A DNA stretch of 64,000 bases. Source: Renibacterium sp043789415 (GTDB taxonomy: Bacteria; Actinomycetota; Actinomycetes; Actinomycetales; Micrococcaceae). The notes under the pieces were generated by a model. It saw only the letters and a list, made by a program, of their open reading frames with translations. It did no database searches and was not told the DNA's origin. Made by a program: the position numbers and the translations under genes. Positions 1-9,254 of this stretch are shown here, one piece after another. Numbering within the stretch: position 1 is the first letter of the stretch; each line of letters starts with the position of its first letter. Location of the stretch: NCBI RefSeq assembly GCF_043789415.1, contig NZ_JBDLLW010000003.1:1-64000 (forward strand), written 5' to 3'.

Positions 1-3000
1 CGAACGCTGCTCGGCGGAGCGCGGGCTGGCCGGGGAGGTCCCGGCCTTGTTCTTCGCCACCACCGAGAAGAAGTACCCCTCCTGGGCGGTGGGCAGGCTA
101 ACAGTGGCGGTGGTCGCCGTCGTCGCTGGCATGGTCTGGAAGACCGCATCGCCGCGATAGATGGTCAGGGTATAGCTCATATTGTTATCGCCGTTGCCGT
201 CCGGCGCATTCCAGTCCACTTGCGCCCGGTTCGAGTCCCCCACCTGGCTGGTGGCTTTCGACGTCGGGGCCGCAGGGGCCGCTGGCGGCCCAGCCGGGGT
301 CTCTTTGACCGAATATGCGCTCCAGGCGCTCGGATCCTTGGCGTTGTTGACCGCCTGGACCCGGAAAGTATAAGCAGTACCATTGCTCAACCCGGTCCAG
401 ACCAGGCTGTTCCCGGTGACCCCGGTCTTCTGCGGGTTCTGCCCAGCCGGAGTTGGCGAGATCTGCACATTGAACTTCTTCACCGGGGTGAATTCACCCA
501 CCGGGGTCACCCAGTTGACGGTGATCTGTTTGTCACCGAATTTCGTCGAAGGGGCCGCTGGAGCATCCGGGGCGGTATCCGGGATCGCCGAGGCGGAAAC
601 CCCTGACGCAGGAGAATCTCCCACCTGGTTCTTGGCGATCACGCTGAAGGTATAGCTCTGACCGTTCTTCAAGCCGGTGATCACACAGGTGTTGCTGGGG
701 CATTCCTGCTGCCCGCCGCCCGAGATCCGCACAATATAAGAGGTGATCGGCGAACCGTTATCGGCCGAAGGCGACCAGTTCAGGATCACCGATTTGCTCT
801 TGGCCTCCACAATGCGCGGAGTACTCGGCGCATCCGGTTTGCCCTTCACATTGAGGTGAATCCGGCCGTTGACCCGCCGGGCGGAATCCCCGGTGGCATC
901 CTCCACCGTGTAGCGCACCACGACGGCGCCCTTGAAATTCTCATCGGTGGAGACGTCAATATGATCGCCCTTGATCCCTGCGCTCACCGCGGTACCGCCC
1001 ACCTCGACCACTACATCACTCAGCGAAAGCGGCGTCTCCGGGAAAGGATTCACATCGTTGCTCAGCACCGCAACCGAATTGCTCCGGCCAGCCAGCGCGT
1101 CATCGACGAAGTCGTCGTTCGCCACCGCCAAGGGCTTATTGGTCGAGGTGGCCACCACACTGAGCTGGGCCTTGACTGCAGGGCTCTTGCCGTCGGTGAC
1201 TTGGAGCGGGATGATGCCGTTCGCTCCGGCCTTGACGTCGCCCTTGACCTGGATCTTCAGCGTCTTATCGTTCAGCGAGACATCGAAGTCCGAGGGGGTC
1301 TCACCATCCAGGCTGAACTTGAGGTTCGGATTGTCATCCGGGTCCGGGTCCTTGGCCAGGGTGCTCAGATCAACTTCCTTGGCCTCCCCCTTCGCCACCT
1401 CGACGCTTGAGCTGGTGAACTGCGGAGGTAGGTTCTGCGAGGGATCCCGCTTCACATCGACCATCACGGTGAGCGTGGATTTCAGCACATCGTCGTCCTG
1501 CGGGTTGGCACCATCCATCACTTCAAAAGTAATCGAGCCCTGGCCGTAGAAATCAGGCTTGGCGTGGTAGATGATCGAGGTTCCGTTGCCGCCGATCAGA
1601 TCGCTGCCCTTATCTGAGCCGATCAAGGCAATCTTGTCCGCCTGAGTCAGCTTGGGCGAACGGCCATCCCGCACCTTAACCCACTCGTTCAAGTCGAGTG
1701 TCGCGCTCTTCCCCGCGGTCACTTGGAGGTGATCGTTCTTGGAGAGCACCGGATATTGCTTGCCCAAGCCGGGAACCCAGATGATCGCGGTGGCCTTCAA
1801 GCCGTCGACGTCGGTCACTGTATAGGGGATGAGCTGCGGATCCTTGGTCAGAGTGACCCTGATGTTACCGCCGGTGCCGACGCTCACGCCATCATGAACC
1901 GATTCGATAGTGAGCTCATCGGCTACGCCGTCCGGGTCTTCATCGTTCTTCAGCACCGGAACATCGACGGCGGTCTTGCCCAGTGTCTCCTGCTCGGTGA
2001 CGTGGTCATCCCGGGCGATCGGCGCCTGCAAGAGAGCCGCCGCGGTGACCTTCATCTTGATATTCGCCCGGGCCGTGGACTTGCCGTCCGAGACGGTGTA
2101 GTTCATCGTATAGGTTCCCTCATTGGGCGGCGAGGTCAGGATCACCCTGCCCTGGTCGCTCACCCGGGGCTTCAATGACTCGGGCCCGTTGAAGGCGTTC
2201 TTATCGACCTTGAGCGGATCGCCGTCCGGATCGGAGTCGTTCAGCAGCACATCGAGCGCCACATTGCGCCCGGGCCGCATGGAGATCTCGTCATCATTGG
2301 CCACCGGAGGGTGATTGGTCACCTCGATGGGTGCGACGCCGACCCGTACGGTTCCGGTTGACTCGGCTCCGAGCCGATCCCGCACCCGGTAGCTGAAGGT
2401 ATCGGTGCCCGCGGCGGAGGTCGCCGCAATATAGGAGATGTAATTACTGCCCACCGTGGCGGTACCCAGGCTCGGAGGCTGATCGATGCCCACTAATTCC
2501 ACGGAGTCGCCGTCGGGATCGATCCCGTCGAGCGGCACCTGGATCTGCTGGCTGGTCCCGGCGATCACTCGCCCGGTCAACGCCTTCGGCGTCGGCGCGG
2601 CGTTGCTCGCCGGATTGGCGGGCAAGACGTGGAGCGTCACCCGGGCGGAATCCTTCTGTCCGGAGGCATTCGTCACTTCATAGATGCCGGTATAGGTGCC
2701 AGCGGTCGGTCCGGCCAGGAAACGTAGCTGATCCTGATCGACGAAGAGCTTGCCCTTGGCAGCCTCAGGAGCCTGGACCAGTTTGGGGGATTTCAGCGGC
2801 TTGCCATTCGGATCGCTGTCATTGGCGAGCACCTTGATATTCACCACGTCATTGGCCCGCACGGTGGCTTCATCGTCCTTGGCCAGCGGCGGCAGTTGCT
2901 TCGAGGGCGACTGAATCGGGATCACGCTCACCACTCCGGTGCTGGAACCGGCGGCGTTGGCCACCACGTATTTCAGCTCGAGCGGTGCATTGAGCCCTCG

Positions 3001-5238
3001 CAAATCGCTCACCTTGAGCACATTATGGTCCAGCACGGTCGCGGAGATCGGCGAATTAGCCGGGGTCTGCACCGATTTCACCACGAGCACACCGCCCGAA
3101 GGGTCAGTGTCATTACCCAGCACATCCACCAGGGTTGAGCCACCCGCGGGCAGTAGTGCCATATCCTTCACCGCGATCGGCGGAGCGTCCTGCTGCTTTG
3201 CCGCGACCTCGATCCGGATCAGCCCGGTGGCGCTCTGCGGGCCATTGCTCACCTGGTAGGTGAGGTAGACAGAACCCGAGGTGCTGCTCTGGAAAGTAAA
3301 GGTGTTGTCATCTGCGGTATCTGAAATCTTCACCGTGTTATTCCGCTCGACGCTCGCCAGCCGCAGACCGGTGCCCGAAGGATCGACGTCGTTCTTCAGT
3401 GGCGCAACCGTCAGCGGCTGCCCCACGACGGTGCGGAAGAAGTCAGCATTGGCCACAGGCGGTGCCCCGCCGGAGGGTTTCACATTGACCTTGAGTTGCG
3501 TTGAGGTCTGGCTGCGGCCATCGGAGACCGTGAGAGTGATGGTCTTCAACCCCGCGGACTGTCCAAGATCCGCGTACGTCAGCTCACCGTCGGGAGTGGT
3601 CTTCACGGTGGCGGAGTTATCGTCGGATTTAGCACTCACCAGGAACACGTCGTCGCCGTCGGGGTCAGCCCAGTCGGAGAGTACGTTCTGGGTGAGCGAT
3701 TGCCCCTGTTCCAGGAGCATCGTGGTGTTGCGTCGCAGCACCGGAGGATTGTTCACCGAATCCGGCACCACGCTGATCGCCACCGAGGTGGAGGCCGAGC
3801 CGCTGCGGCCGTCGTCGGCGGTGTAGTTGAACTGGTCGGAGGTGATCGTGGTGTTCGCCGGAACCGTGATCTGAAGCCCGGTGCCGCCGTAGACTGTCTG
3901 TAACTGCCCGATCTTAGGCTGCCCGGAGGGCGGCTGCACGGTGAGCACATCGCCGTCCGGGTCGGAGTCGTTGTAGAGCACGGGTAGCAAGGTGGTCCGG
4001 CCAGCTCGCACCCCGAACTCATCGGGCTTCACTTCCGGGGGACGGTTCGGCTTGGTGCGGTCCGGCAGGGTATTGACGAAGTTCGGGTCGGCTGAATCCT
4101 TCTTGGAATCGGCATTGTTCTTGGTCTGGGTTTCCAGGTCCTGCCAGTTGTCCACCAGCACCATATTCTCGTTGACCAGCCAGACCTTGCCGCCGTTGAC
4201 ATCGTTGAGCACCACGACGTCGCGATTCTGCCGGAAGACCAATTGTGAGGCGGCGGAGGCCTGTGGCACATTCACCGGGGTGTTGTCGCCGCCCTGGCAG
4301 TAGTGCAGGTACTTATTGACGCCGGACCAGGCCATGTGGATGCAGCCGGCCTGCTGAATCGGCTCTGCCGGATTCCCGGTCGATTTCAGATCAAAGATCT
4401 GCGGGCTGGAGCCGTCCAGCGGCTGCTGGATCAAGCCATTGGAGGTGCCGATCGCCACGAACCCGGCCTCGGTGCCGTGTTGTTGTAGCTTGGCTCCGCT
4501 GGCGTGATCGACACTGACCGTCTTATTGCCGGGCAGGTAGAGTTTCGAAGCCTCGGGGTCGAAGACCACCGGCTGATCCCCGACCACGGTGATCTGAAGT
4601 TCGGAATCGGTGCTCAGTCCGTCGATCTTGCTGGTCTTCTGCTCTTTGATCGAGCCGTTGTCATCCACGGTGGTGCTGCTCAGCGTGCCGGTCTTGCCGT
4701 CCACGGCGTAGATCGTGTCGTTGAGGCCGACCACGACGGCGGGGTTCTGCACGTCGCTCAGGATCGGCTTGCTGGACTTGTCGTCAAAGGAACCCGCGGT
4801 GCTCGCGGTAGCCGCCCAGACGCTCTTCTTGCTGCGGTCCACCAGGGACAGCACCGAGCTGCCCAGCGAAGTCTGCTTGTTCCCGCCCAGCTTGGTTTCG
4901 GGTTGCAGCGCCATATCGGGAACGCTCACCGGGGAGAGGATCGACCCTGAGTCGTTGTCCATGAAGACATTGCTGGCTTGCTGTAGCACATCGAAACCGC
5001 TCGTGGTGGCGTTGAATCCGCCGTCCAAGACCTGGGACTGATAGTTCAGATGCCCCACCAGGTTCTTGCCCTTATTCGTCACCCAGACGCTGCCGTCGTT
5101 GAGGTTCACATCAGCCGTGGTGAAACCCGGATAAATCACCGCGCCTGCGACCACCAGCGCACCGACGACGGTGAGAGAGCCAGCGGCGATAAAGCGAGAT
5201 TTGTTCTTGAGTCTCTGGGTGATGTTCGTCAAGGCCAT
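1..5238 (-). CDS. Giant membrane-anchored Ig/cadherin-repeat and FN3 surface protein (3' end cut by window)
   Basis: The frame is open for 1746 codons from an ATG and runs off the window, so the C-terminus is missing. An uncleaved hydrophobic segment (about residues 15-36) suggests a type II membrane anchor with the rest outside the cell. Residues of roughly 40-420 form a repetitive beta-rich region that could be a propeller. About 11 tandem repeats of some 95 residues follow, each with a PPVA.DD-like opening, a turn and a VL.NDSDPDGD-like calcium-site signature; repeats 6 and 9 are degenerate. Three fibronectin type III domains follow, with W/Y core residues. In related actinobacteria such a gene sits with MoxR/DUF58/transglutaminase-like genes, which is family knowledge not visible here. 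No good Shine-Dalgarno precedes the start. The function is probably adhesion or envelope structure; ligand unknown. Confidence 0.85.
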   Translation of the reverse strand, partial: MALTNITQRLKNKSRFIAAGSLTVVGALVVAGAVIYPGFTTADVNLNDGSVWVTNKGKNLVGHLNYQSQVLDGGFNATTSGFDVLQQASNVFMDNDSGSILSPVSVPDMALQPETKLGGNKQTSLGSSVLSLVDRSKKSVWAATASTAGSFDDKSSKPILSDVQNPAVVVGLNDTIYAVDGKTGTLSSTTVDDNGSIKEQKTSKIDGLSTDSELQITVVGDQPVVFDPEASKLYLPGNKTVSVDHASGAKLQQHGTEAGFVAIGTSNGLIQQPLDGSSPQIFDLKSTGNPAEPIQQAGCIHMAWSGVNKYLHYCQGGDNTPVNVPQASAASQLVFRQNRDVVVLNDVNGGKVWLVNENMVLVDNWQDLETQTKNNADSKKDSADPNFVNTLPDRTKPNRPPEVKPDEFGVRAGRTTLLPVLYNDSDPDGDVLTVQPPSGQPKIGQLQTVYGGTGLQITVPANTTITSDQFNYTADDGRSGSASTSVAISVVPDSVNNPPVLRRNTTMLLEQGQSLTQNVLSDWADPDGDDVFLVSAKSDDNSATVKTTPDGELTYADLGQSAGLKTITLTVSDGRSQTSTQLKVNVKPSGGAPPVANADFFRTVVGQPLTVAPLKNDVDPSGTGLRLASVERNNTVKISDTADDNTFTFQSSTSGSVYLTYQVSNGPQSATGLIRIEVAAKQQDAPPIAVKDMALLPAGGSTLVDVLGNDTDPSGGVLVVKSVQTPANSPISATVLDHNVLKVSDLRGLNAPLELKYVVANAAGSSTGVVSVIPIQSPSKQLPPLAKDDEATVRANDVVNIKVLANDSDPNGKPLKSPKLVQAPEAAKGKLFVDQDQLRFLAGPTAGTYTGIYEVTNASGQKDSARVTLHVLPANPASNAAPTPKALTGRVIAGTSQQIQVPLDGIDPDGDSVELVGIDQPPSLGTATVGSNYISYIAATSAAGTDTFSYRVRDRLGAESTGTVRVGVAPIEVTNHPPVANDDEISMRPGRNVALDVLLNDSDPDGDPLKVDKNAFNGPESLKPRVSDQGRVILTSPPNEGTYTMNYTVSDGKSTARANIKMKVTAAALLQAPIARDDHVTEQETLGKTAVDVPVLKNDEDPDGVADELTIESVHDGVSVGTGGNIRVTLTKDPQLIPYTVTDVDGLKATAIIWVPGLGKQYPVLSKNDHLQVTAGKSATLDLNEWVKVRDGRSPKLTQADKIALIGSDKGSDLIGGNGTSIIYHAKPDFYGQGSITFEVMDGANPQDDDVLKSTLTVMVDVKRDPSQNLPPQFTSSSVEVAKGEAKEVDLSTLAKDPDPDDNPNLKFSLDGETPSDFDVSLNDKTLKIQVKGDVKAGANGIIPLQVTDGKSPAVKAQLSVVATSTNKPLAVANDDFVDDALAGRSNSVAVLSNDVNPFPETPLSLSDVVVEVGGTAVSAGIKGDHIDVSTDENFKGAVVVRYTVEDATGDSARRVNGRIHLNVKGKPDAPSTPRIVEAKSKSVILNWSPSADNGSPITSYIVRISGGGQQECPSNTCVITGLKNGQSYTFSVIAKNQVGDSPASGVSASAIPDTAPDAPAAPSTKFGDKQITVNWVTPVGEFTPVKKFNVQISPTPAGQNPQKTGVTGNSLVWTGLSNGTAYTFRVQAVNNAKDPSAWSAYSVKETPAGPPAAPAAPTSKATSQVGDSNRAQVDWNAPDGNGDNNMSYTLTIYRGDAVFQTMPATTATTATVSLPTAQEGYFFSVVAKNKAGTSPASPRSAEQRS

Positions 5239-5351
5239 GAGGTTAAGGTTCCGAACTGTTTTTAGACGCGAGTGATACAGCGAGCGCCGGACTCCGCAGG
5301 GATCGGGCGGTGCCTGAGCATCTACCAGTTTGCCCGCCAATTAGCATTATT

Positions 5352-5375
5352 GCAATGGGGAGGACTCCCCATTGC
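5352..5375. terminator. Perfect 10-bp hairpin after the adenylate cyclase gene
   Basis: Arms gcaatgggga and tccccattgc are perfectly complementary around a 4-base loop. The hairpin lies between the end of the cyclase gene and the start of the giant surface-protein gene, both on the minus strand. No long U-tract follows, so it may be an intrinsic terminator of the actinobacterial no-U type or an attenuating hairpin in the leader of the surface-protein gene. Confidence 0.5.
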
Positions 5376-5406
5376 CCCCGCTGAGGGTGCGTCCTACCAG
5401 CGGAGC

Positions 5407-6630
5407 TCAGTCGAGTACGAGCCCTCGGCCAAGGCCTCTGCTCAGCAGGATCGGATGCACATCGCCGAAGCCCCGGACATGCTCAACGGCTTGCGGAGTC
5501 AGCACATAACGCTCATCGGATTGCAACGCAGCAGCGGTCATATCGTCGACCAGCACCGACCCGGGTTCGGCGAGCGCAGTCAGCCTGGCCGCCAGATTCA
5601 CCGTGGGACCGTAGATATCGCCGAGCCGGGAGAGAATTCGGCCCCACACCATGGAGACCCTGGCCTGCGGCAGAATCTCATCCTCGGTGAAGGCTTGGGC
5701 TAGCGCGAGCGAGATCTCCGCTCCGGCGATCGGGGTTTCGGCGGTGTAGAGGACTTCATCACCGATCGTCTTGATCAATCTGCCGCCACCGACGGAGATG
5801 ATCTCGGCGCATTTGTTCTCGAACCTCTGCACCAGCTGGGCCAGAGTCTTCTCGTTCATTCGTCGAGAGAGCGTGGTGTAACTGACCAGATCGGCGAAAC
5901 CCACGGCCCTGGCCAGCGGCAGCGGCGCGTCGTCCTCATCGCCATCACGACCCTCTTCACTGGCGTCCAGACCTGCCTGGGCGCGCACCGCCATCCGCTG
6001 CACACCGGCGGCGAGTTGCCTGCGCCAGGCATAAACCAGGATCTCCTGCAGCGGTTCGATCAGCTCCGGCAAGGCGCTGACCAGTTCGCGCCTGGCATCC
6101 GCATCGCTGAGCCCACGTTGCGCCACCAGATCCTCCACCATTGCCTCGACCTGCCAGACCACGATGCGATCAGTCATCTGCCCCACCGCACGGGTCAGGG
6201 ATATCGCGGCGTCTTCGGTGAGCTTGTCCTCCCGGACCAGGTTGATAATCGTCGAGAGGGCCCGCTCGTCGCTCGGGGTGAAGGCCTTGTCGTCATCGCC
6301 TAGATTGGGAAACCCCAGGGCGCGCCAGATCTTCCGGGCGGAGAGCAGCGAGACTCCGGCTTCTGCGGCCACCTCCCTGCGGCGCAGGCTGCGTTCACCG
6401 CCGAGCAGTGTTGACTCCAGGGCACGAATGTTCTGCCGTACCGCGGTGGGCACAGCGGTTTCATCCGGAATTTGCTCTTCGAGACCCGGAGCGACCGGCG
6501 CGGCTGGGATCGGCGCGGTCGCAGGGGGCTCGGTGGAAACCGGCTCGGTGGGAATCTGCTCGGTGGGAATTTGCTCGGTGCCAGCGGTTTCAGTGGCGTC
6601 TGAGAGGGGCTCAGCGTCTGGGGTCTGCAT
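5407..6630 (-). CDS. Class III adenylate cyclase with N-terminal regulatory domain
   Basis: Makes cyclic AMP from ATP. The 407-residue product has a T/E/P-rich N-terminus (residues 18-46, built from short repeats), a helical region (about 60-235) resembling the regulatory module of mycobacterial cyclases such as Rv1264/Rv2212, and a catalytic domain from about 240. Visible catalytic residues are the metal aspartates D247 (FADLVSYT) and D291 (TIGDE), the ATP-specifying pair K287 and D338, and the transition-state residues N345 and R349 (NLAARL). All are present, so it should be active as a homodimer. No membrane segment is seen. The chosen ATG has AGGAGGGG just upstream and overlaps the PH-protein gene by 20 bases; an in-frame start 16 codons upstream is less likely. 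In Rv1264 this module senses pH and in Rv2212 fatty acids; the signal here is unknown. Confidence 0.88.
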   Translation of the reverse strand: MQTPDAEPLSDATETAGTEQIPTEQIPTEPVSTEPPATAPIPAAPVAPGLEEQIPDETAVPTAVRQNIRALESTLLGGERSLRRREVAAEAGVSLLSARKIWRALGFPNLGDDDKAFTPSDERALSTIINLVREDKLTEDAAISLTRAVGQMTDRIVVWQVEAMVEDLVAQRGLSDADARRELVSALPELIEPLQEILVYAWRRQLAAGVQRMAVRAQAGLDASEEGRDGDEDDAPLPLARAVGFADLVSYTTLSRRMNEKTLAQLVQRFENKCAEIISVGGGRLIKTIGDEVLYTAETPIAGAEISLALAQAFTEDEILPQARVSMVWGRILSRLGDIYGPTVNLAARLTALAEPGSVLVDDMTAAALQSDERYVLTPQAVEHVRGFGDVHPILLSRGLGRGLVLD

Positions 6631-7279
6631 ACCCCTCCTGCCCGCCGTCGAACCGCTGACCTTTGAGCAGCTGACCATCGGAACGGCCGCCGTCGAAACC
6701 TAAAAACTGTGCGGGGTAGCCGTTCTCAGCGCCGAGGGCGAAGTGTTCACCCGCCGGGCGCTCCGGAGCCAGCATCGCGGAATGAGGCAACTCGGCAATG
6801 GCTTCCAAAACCAGGTTCTTGAACACCGTCACCTCCGGCACCTCTCGCAATATCATCGTCTCCCCCAAACCCGAGATCAAGGTTATCTGCCCGGAACGGG
6901 ACATCCTTTGGAAGACTCCCTGATGAGCGCTCAGGCTCTGCAAGGTATAGAGCGGCACATCACGGTGCTTCCGGGCCAGCATCCCCTCCCTGACGACGAT
7001 ACGACGATTGGTCAGGATGAGTCGAGTGGATAACCAGCGCAGATACTTTGCTAAGCAAAAGAACAGGAAAAATCCTGCCGCGAGGAGGAAGACGGCGATC
7101 GTCGCAGGCAACTGCCAGCCCGCAGCGACCCCGGTCCAGGAAGCTCGGCTGAGCCAGGCACTCAGCACCCCCAGCACGGTCGGCAAGAGGATCGCGATGA
7201 TGGCCGGCCAGAACAGCATCCTTGCGTGCGGCCTGCTGGAGACGATCATCTGCTCTCCAGGCAGCAGCCAGCTACGCAT
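6611..7279 (-). CDS. Membrane protein with bacterial PH (bPH_2-like) domain
   Basis: The 222-residue product has two membrane helices (about residues 22-43 and 56-78) followed by a bacterial pleckstrin-homology-like domain, with the typical RLILTNRRIVVREG opening and a conserved beta-sheet pattern. Such proteins are common in actinobacteria next to birA and acyl-CoA carboxylase genes; their role is not established. The ATG overlaps the end of birA by 8 bases and the gene's end overlaps the cyclase start, which indicates translational coupling in one transcript. A longer in-frame start exists but would lie inside birA and lacks family support. Confidence 0.75.
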   Translation of the reverse strand: MRSWLLPGEQMIVSSRPHARMLFWPAIIAILLPTVLGVLSAWLSRASWTGVAAGWQLPATIAVFLLAAGFFLFFCLAKYLRWLSTRLILTNRRIVVREGMLARKHRDVPLYTLQSLSAHQGVFQRMSRSGQITLISGLGETMILREVPEVTVFKNLVLEAIAELPHSAMLAPERPAGEHFALGAENGYPAQFLGFDGGRSDGQLLKGQRFDGGQEGYADPRR

Positions 7280-8162
7280 AGCTTCCTTCTGCTTTACGCA
7301 GATGGACGACGTCGGCCGCTGAGACAGCGGTGGTAGAGCCTTGAGCGTCGGTGACCAGCAGCGCACCGCTGGCATTCAGGCCGGTAGCGGTGCCGTAGAG
7401 GAACTTCCCACCCGGCAGTTCGGCACGCACGTGCTGACCGAGGCTGATCAGCAGTTCGCTGACCTCTTCCAGTACGCTGGGCTCGCCTTCGGAAGGACGC
7501 CGTTGAGCCTGCCCGTCCACCGCGAGGAATCGCCGGTAAAGGGCATGGAAACGATGCACATAGTCCTCGATCAGGATATTTCTATCGAGCGTCGTGCCGC
7601 CGGCTACCAGCACCGAGGTGGCGGTAGCGGTGGGCAGTTCATCGGCGAGCTGGGAAATATTGACCCCGCTGCCCACCACGATGGCCGGTGCTTCACCGAT
7701 CGCCAGCACCAGCTGAGCGAGTACCCCGCTGATCTTCTTAACGGTGCCTTCCGCGTCGGTGACCACCACATCATTGGGCCATTTGAGTTGTGCCTGCAGC
7801 CCGGCTCTGTGGTTCAACGTCTGGCAGATCGCAACGGCGCTCATCATGCTCAGCCAGCCGAAGGACTCCACCGGAATCCCCGCCGGGCGCAGCAAAAGGC
7901 TCAGCGTGAGTGCGCCGCCGGTGGGCACCTGCCAGCAGCGATCCATCCGGCCGCGCCCCTGACGCTGCTCCTCGGCGAGCAGCAAACTGAGTTCGGGCCA
8001 GGCAGCAGCAGAGCCGCTGGCGTTCTCGGCCATCACGGTGTTGGTCGAACCGGTGACCGCGAGCCATTCCAAGCGGTTCAGTGGGCCTTCTGGCGCGAGC
8101 AATCGTCGGCGCAGGGCGGGAACATCGAGCGGCTGACGCGACTGCTTGACGGCACGATTCAT
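7272..8162 (-). CDS. birA: Biotin--[acetyl-CoA-carboxylase] ligase
   Basis: Attaches biotin to the carrier lysine of acyl-CoA carboxylase through biotinyl-AMP. The 296-residue product shows the ligase signatures GSTNTVMAE, GRGRMDRCW and LKWPNDVV in the expected order, followed by the small C-terminal beta domain. There is no N-terminal helix-turn-helix, so it is the monofunctional (class I) type and not a repressor. It lies 30-odd bases short of nothing but the SDR gene upstream and close to the divergent carboxylase beta gene; its substrate, the EAMKM-bearing alpha subunit, is encoded at 16500-18278 in this window. Confidence 0.92.
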   Translation of the reverse strand: MNRAVKQSRQPLDVPALRRRLLAPEGPLNRLEWLAVTGSTNTVMAENASGSAAAWPELSLLLAEEQRQGRGRMDRCWQVPTGGALTLSLLLRPAGIPVESFGWLSMMSAVAICQTLNHRAGLQAQLKWPNDVVVTDAEGTVKKISGVLAQLVLAIGEAPAIVVGSGVNISQLADELPTATATSVLVAGGTTLDRNILIEDYVHRFHALYRRFLAVDGQAQRRPSEGEPSVLEEVSELLISLGQHVRAELPGGKFLYGTATGLNASGALLVTDAQGSTTAVSAADVVHLRKAEGSYA

Positions 8163-8232
8163 GCTCCGATCCTACCCATCCAGAACCGACTGCCGTGGAC
8201 TGAGCGGAGTCTTGAGCGCAAAACGACTTCGC

Positions 8233-9096
8233 TCAGTCGAGGAAGAGGTCCTTGAGCAGTTCGTCCTCGGCCGCACCCAGACTGTAGCCGGTGAAGTCGC
8301 TCACGCCCTCTTCTGTGAGCACCGATTCGTCGGTGAAGAAGTTCCCGGTGGACTGAGTGCTGGGCCTGCTCAGAATCGCGTGTGCCGCATCGGCCATAAT
8401 GTCGGCGCTGCGCGAAAGTCTTGCTGAGGACTCTCCGCCGAGCACATTGCGGATCGCCGCGGTGTCGATCGTGGTGACAGGCCAGAGCGAGTTGACCGCG
8501 ATGCCATCGCCCTTGAGTTCTTCGGTGAGGCCGATCGTGGTCATACTCATACCGTATTTGGCCATCGTGTACGCCAAGTGCTCGCCGAACCACTTCGGGT
8601 TCATATTCAACGGCGGTGAAAGGGTCAGAATATGGCCGTTGGCGGACTCGCGTAGCGCTGGAAGCGCCAGCTTGGAGAGCAGGAAGGTACCGCGGACATT
8701 GATATCCGCCATCAGGTCATAGCGTTTCATGGAGAGCTTATCGGTGTTCGACAGGTCGATCGCGGAGGCGTTGTTGATCACGATGTCGATGCCGCCAAAG
8801 GCTTCCAGGGTGGCGGCAACGGCGCGGGCGACGTCGTCGTCGTTCCGGACATCCCCGATGATCGGCAAGGCTTCGCCGCCCGCCTGGCGGATCTGCTCAG
8901 CGGCGGTGTGCACAGTGCCTTCTAAAGCCGGATGCGGCTGATCTGTTTTGGCCAGCAGCGCGATCTTCGCACCGTCGCGGGCGGCGCGCAATGCGATGGC
9001 TAAGCCAATCCCCCGGCTTCCGCCGGACATCAGAATGACTTTTCCAGCCAATGATCGTCCCGGTGCCGCCTGATATCCCCTGCTTTGTTCAGTCAT
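8233..9096 (-). CDS. Short-chain dehydrogenase/reductase (HSDL2-like)
   Basis: NAD(P)-dependent oxidoreductase of 287 residues. It has the glycine motif SGGSRGIG near residue 25, the NNAS motif, and the catalytic tetrad region with serine in ILTLSPP and YTMAK supplying Tyr and Lys. The extended spacing around TLSPPLNMNPKWF is typical of the HSDL2-like branch, which is thought to act in fatty-acid or acyl-CoA metabolism; the substrate is not known. A TATAGT box ends 8 bases before the ATG, suggesting a leaderless mRNA, and the palindrome at 9128-9143 covers the matching -35 position. It is the first gene of the minus-strand run that continues with birA. Confidence 0.82.
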   Translation of the reverse strand: MTEQSRGYQAAPGRSLAGKVILMSGGSRGIGLAIALRAARDGAKIALLAKTDQPHPALEGTVHTAAEQIRQAGGEALPIIGDVRNDDDVARAVAATLEAFGGIDIVINNASAIDLSNTDKLSMKRYDLMADINVRGTFLLSKLALPALRESANGHILTLSPPLNMNPKWFGEHLAYTMAKYGMSMTTIGLTEELKGDGIAVNSLWPVTTIDTAAIRNVLGGESSARLSRSADIMADAAHAILSRPSTQSTGNFFTDESVLTEEGVSDFTGYSLGAAEDELLKDLFLD

Positions 9097-9127
9097 GAAC
9101 CAAGACTATAACGGAAGCCCAAAAAAT

Positions 9128-9143
9128 GTTACCCGCAAGTAAC
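9128..9143. promoter_or_regulatory. Palindrome gttac-N6-gtaac between SDR and carboxylase genes
   Basis: The sequence gttacccgcaagtaac has inverted arms gttac/gtaac around six bases. It sits in the divergent promoter region and overlaps the expected -35 position of the SDR promoter (its -10, actata on the plus strand, is at 9105-9110). Palindromes of this GTTAC/GTAAC type are typical of TetR-family operators for lipid-metabolism genes; that assignment is inference. Confidence 0.4.
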
Positions 9144-9254
9144 TTGCCACTTCGACCTGAGGTTTTTTGTAGGATTCATACATCAGTACCCCGGCTTAAG
9201 CTGACTAAGCTGGGGAAGGATTTAGAGGAATTGCCCAAAGGAGCCGGTACGAAC

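Noticed and set aside
177..5265. Many plus-strand and other-frame open frames across the first 5.2 kb
   Set aside because: They lie opposite one continuous minus-strand frame with clear Ig/FN3 repeats; GC-rich DNA leaves antisense frames open.
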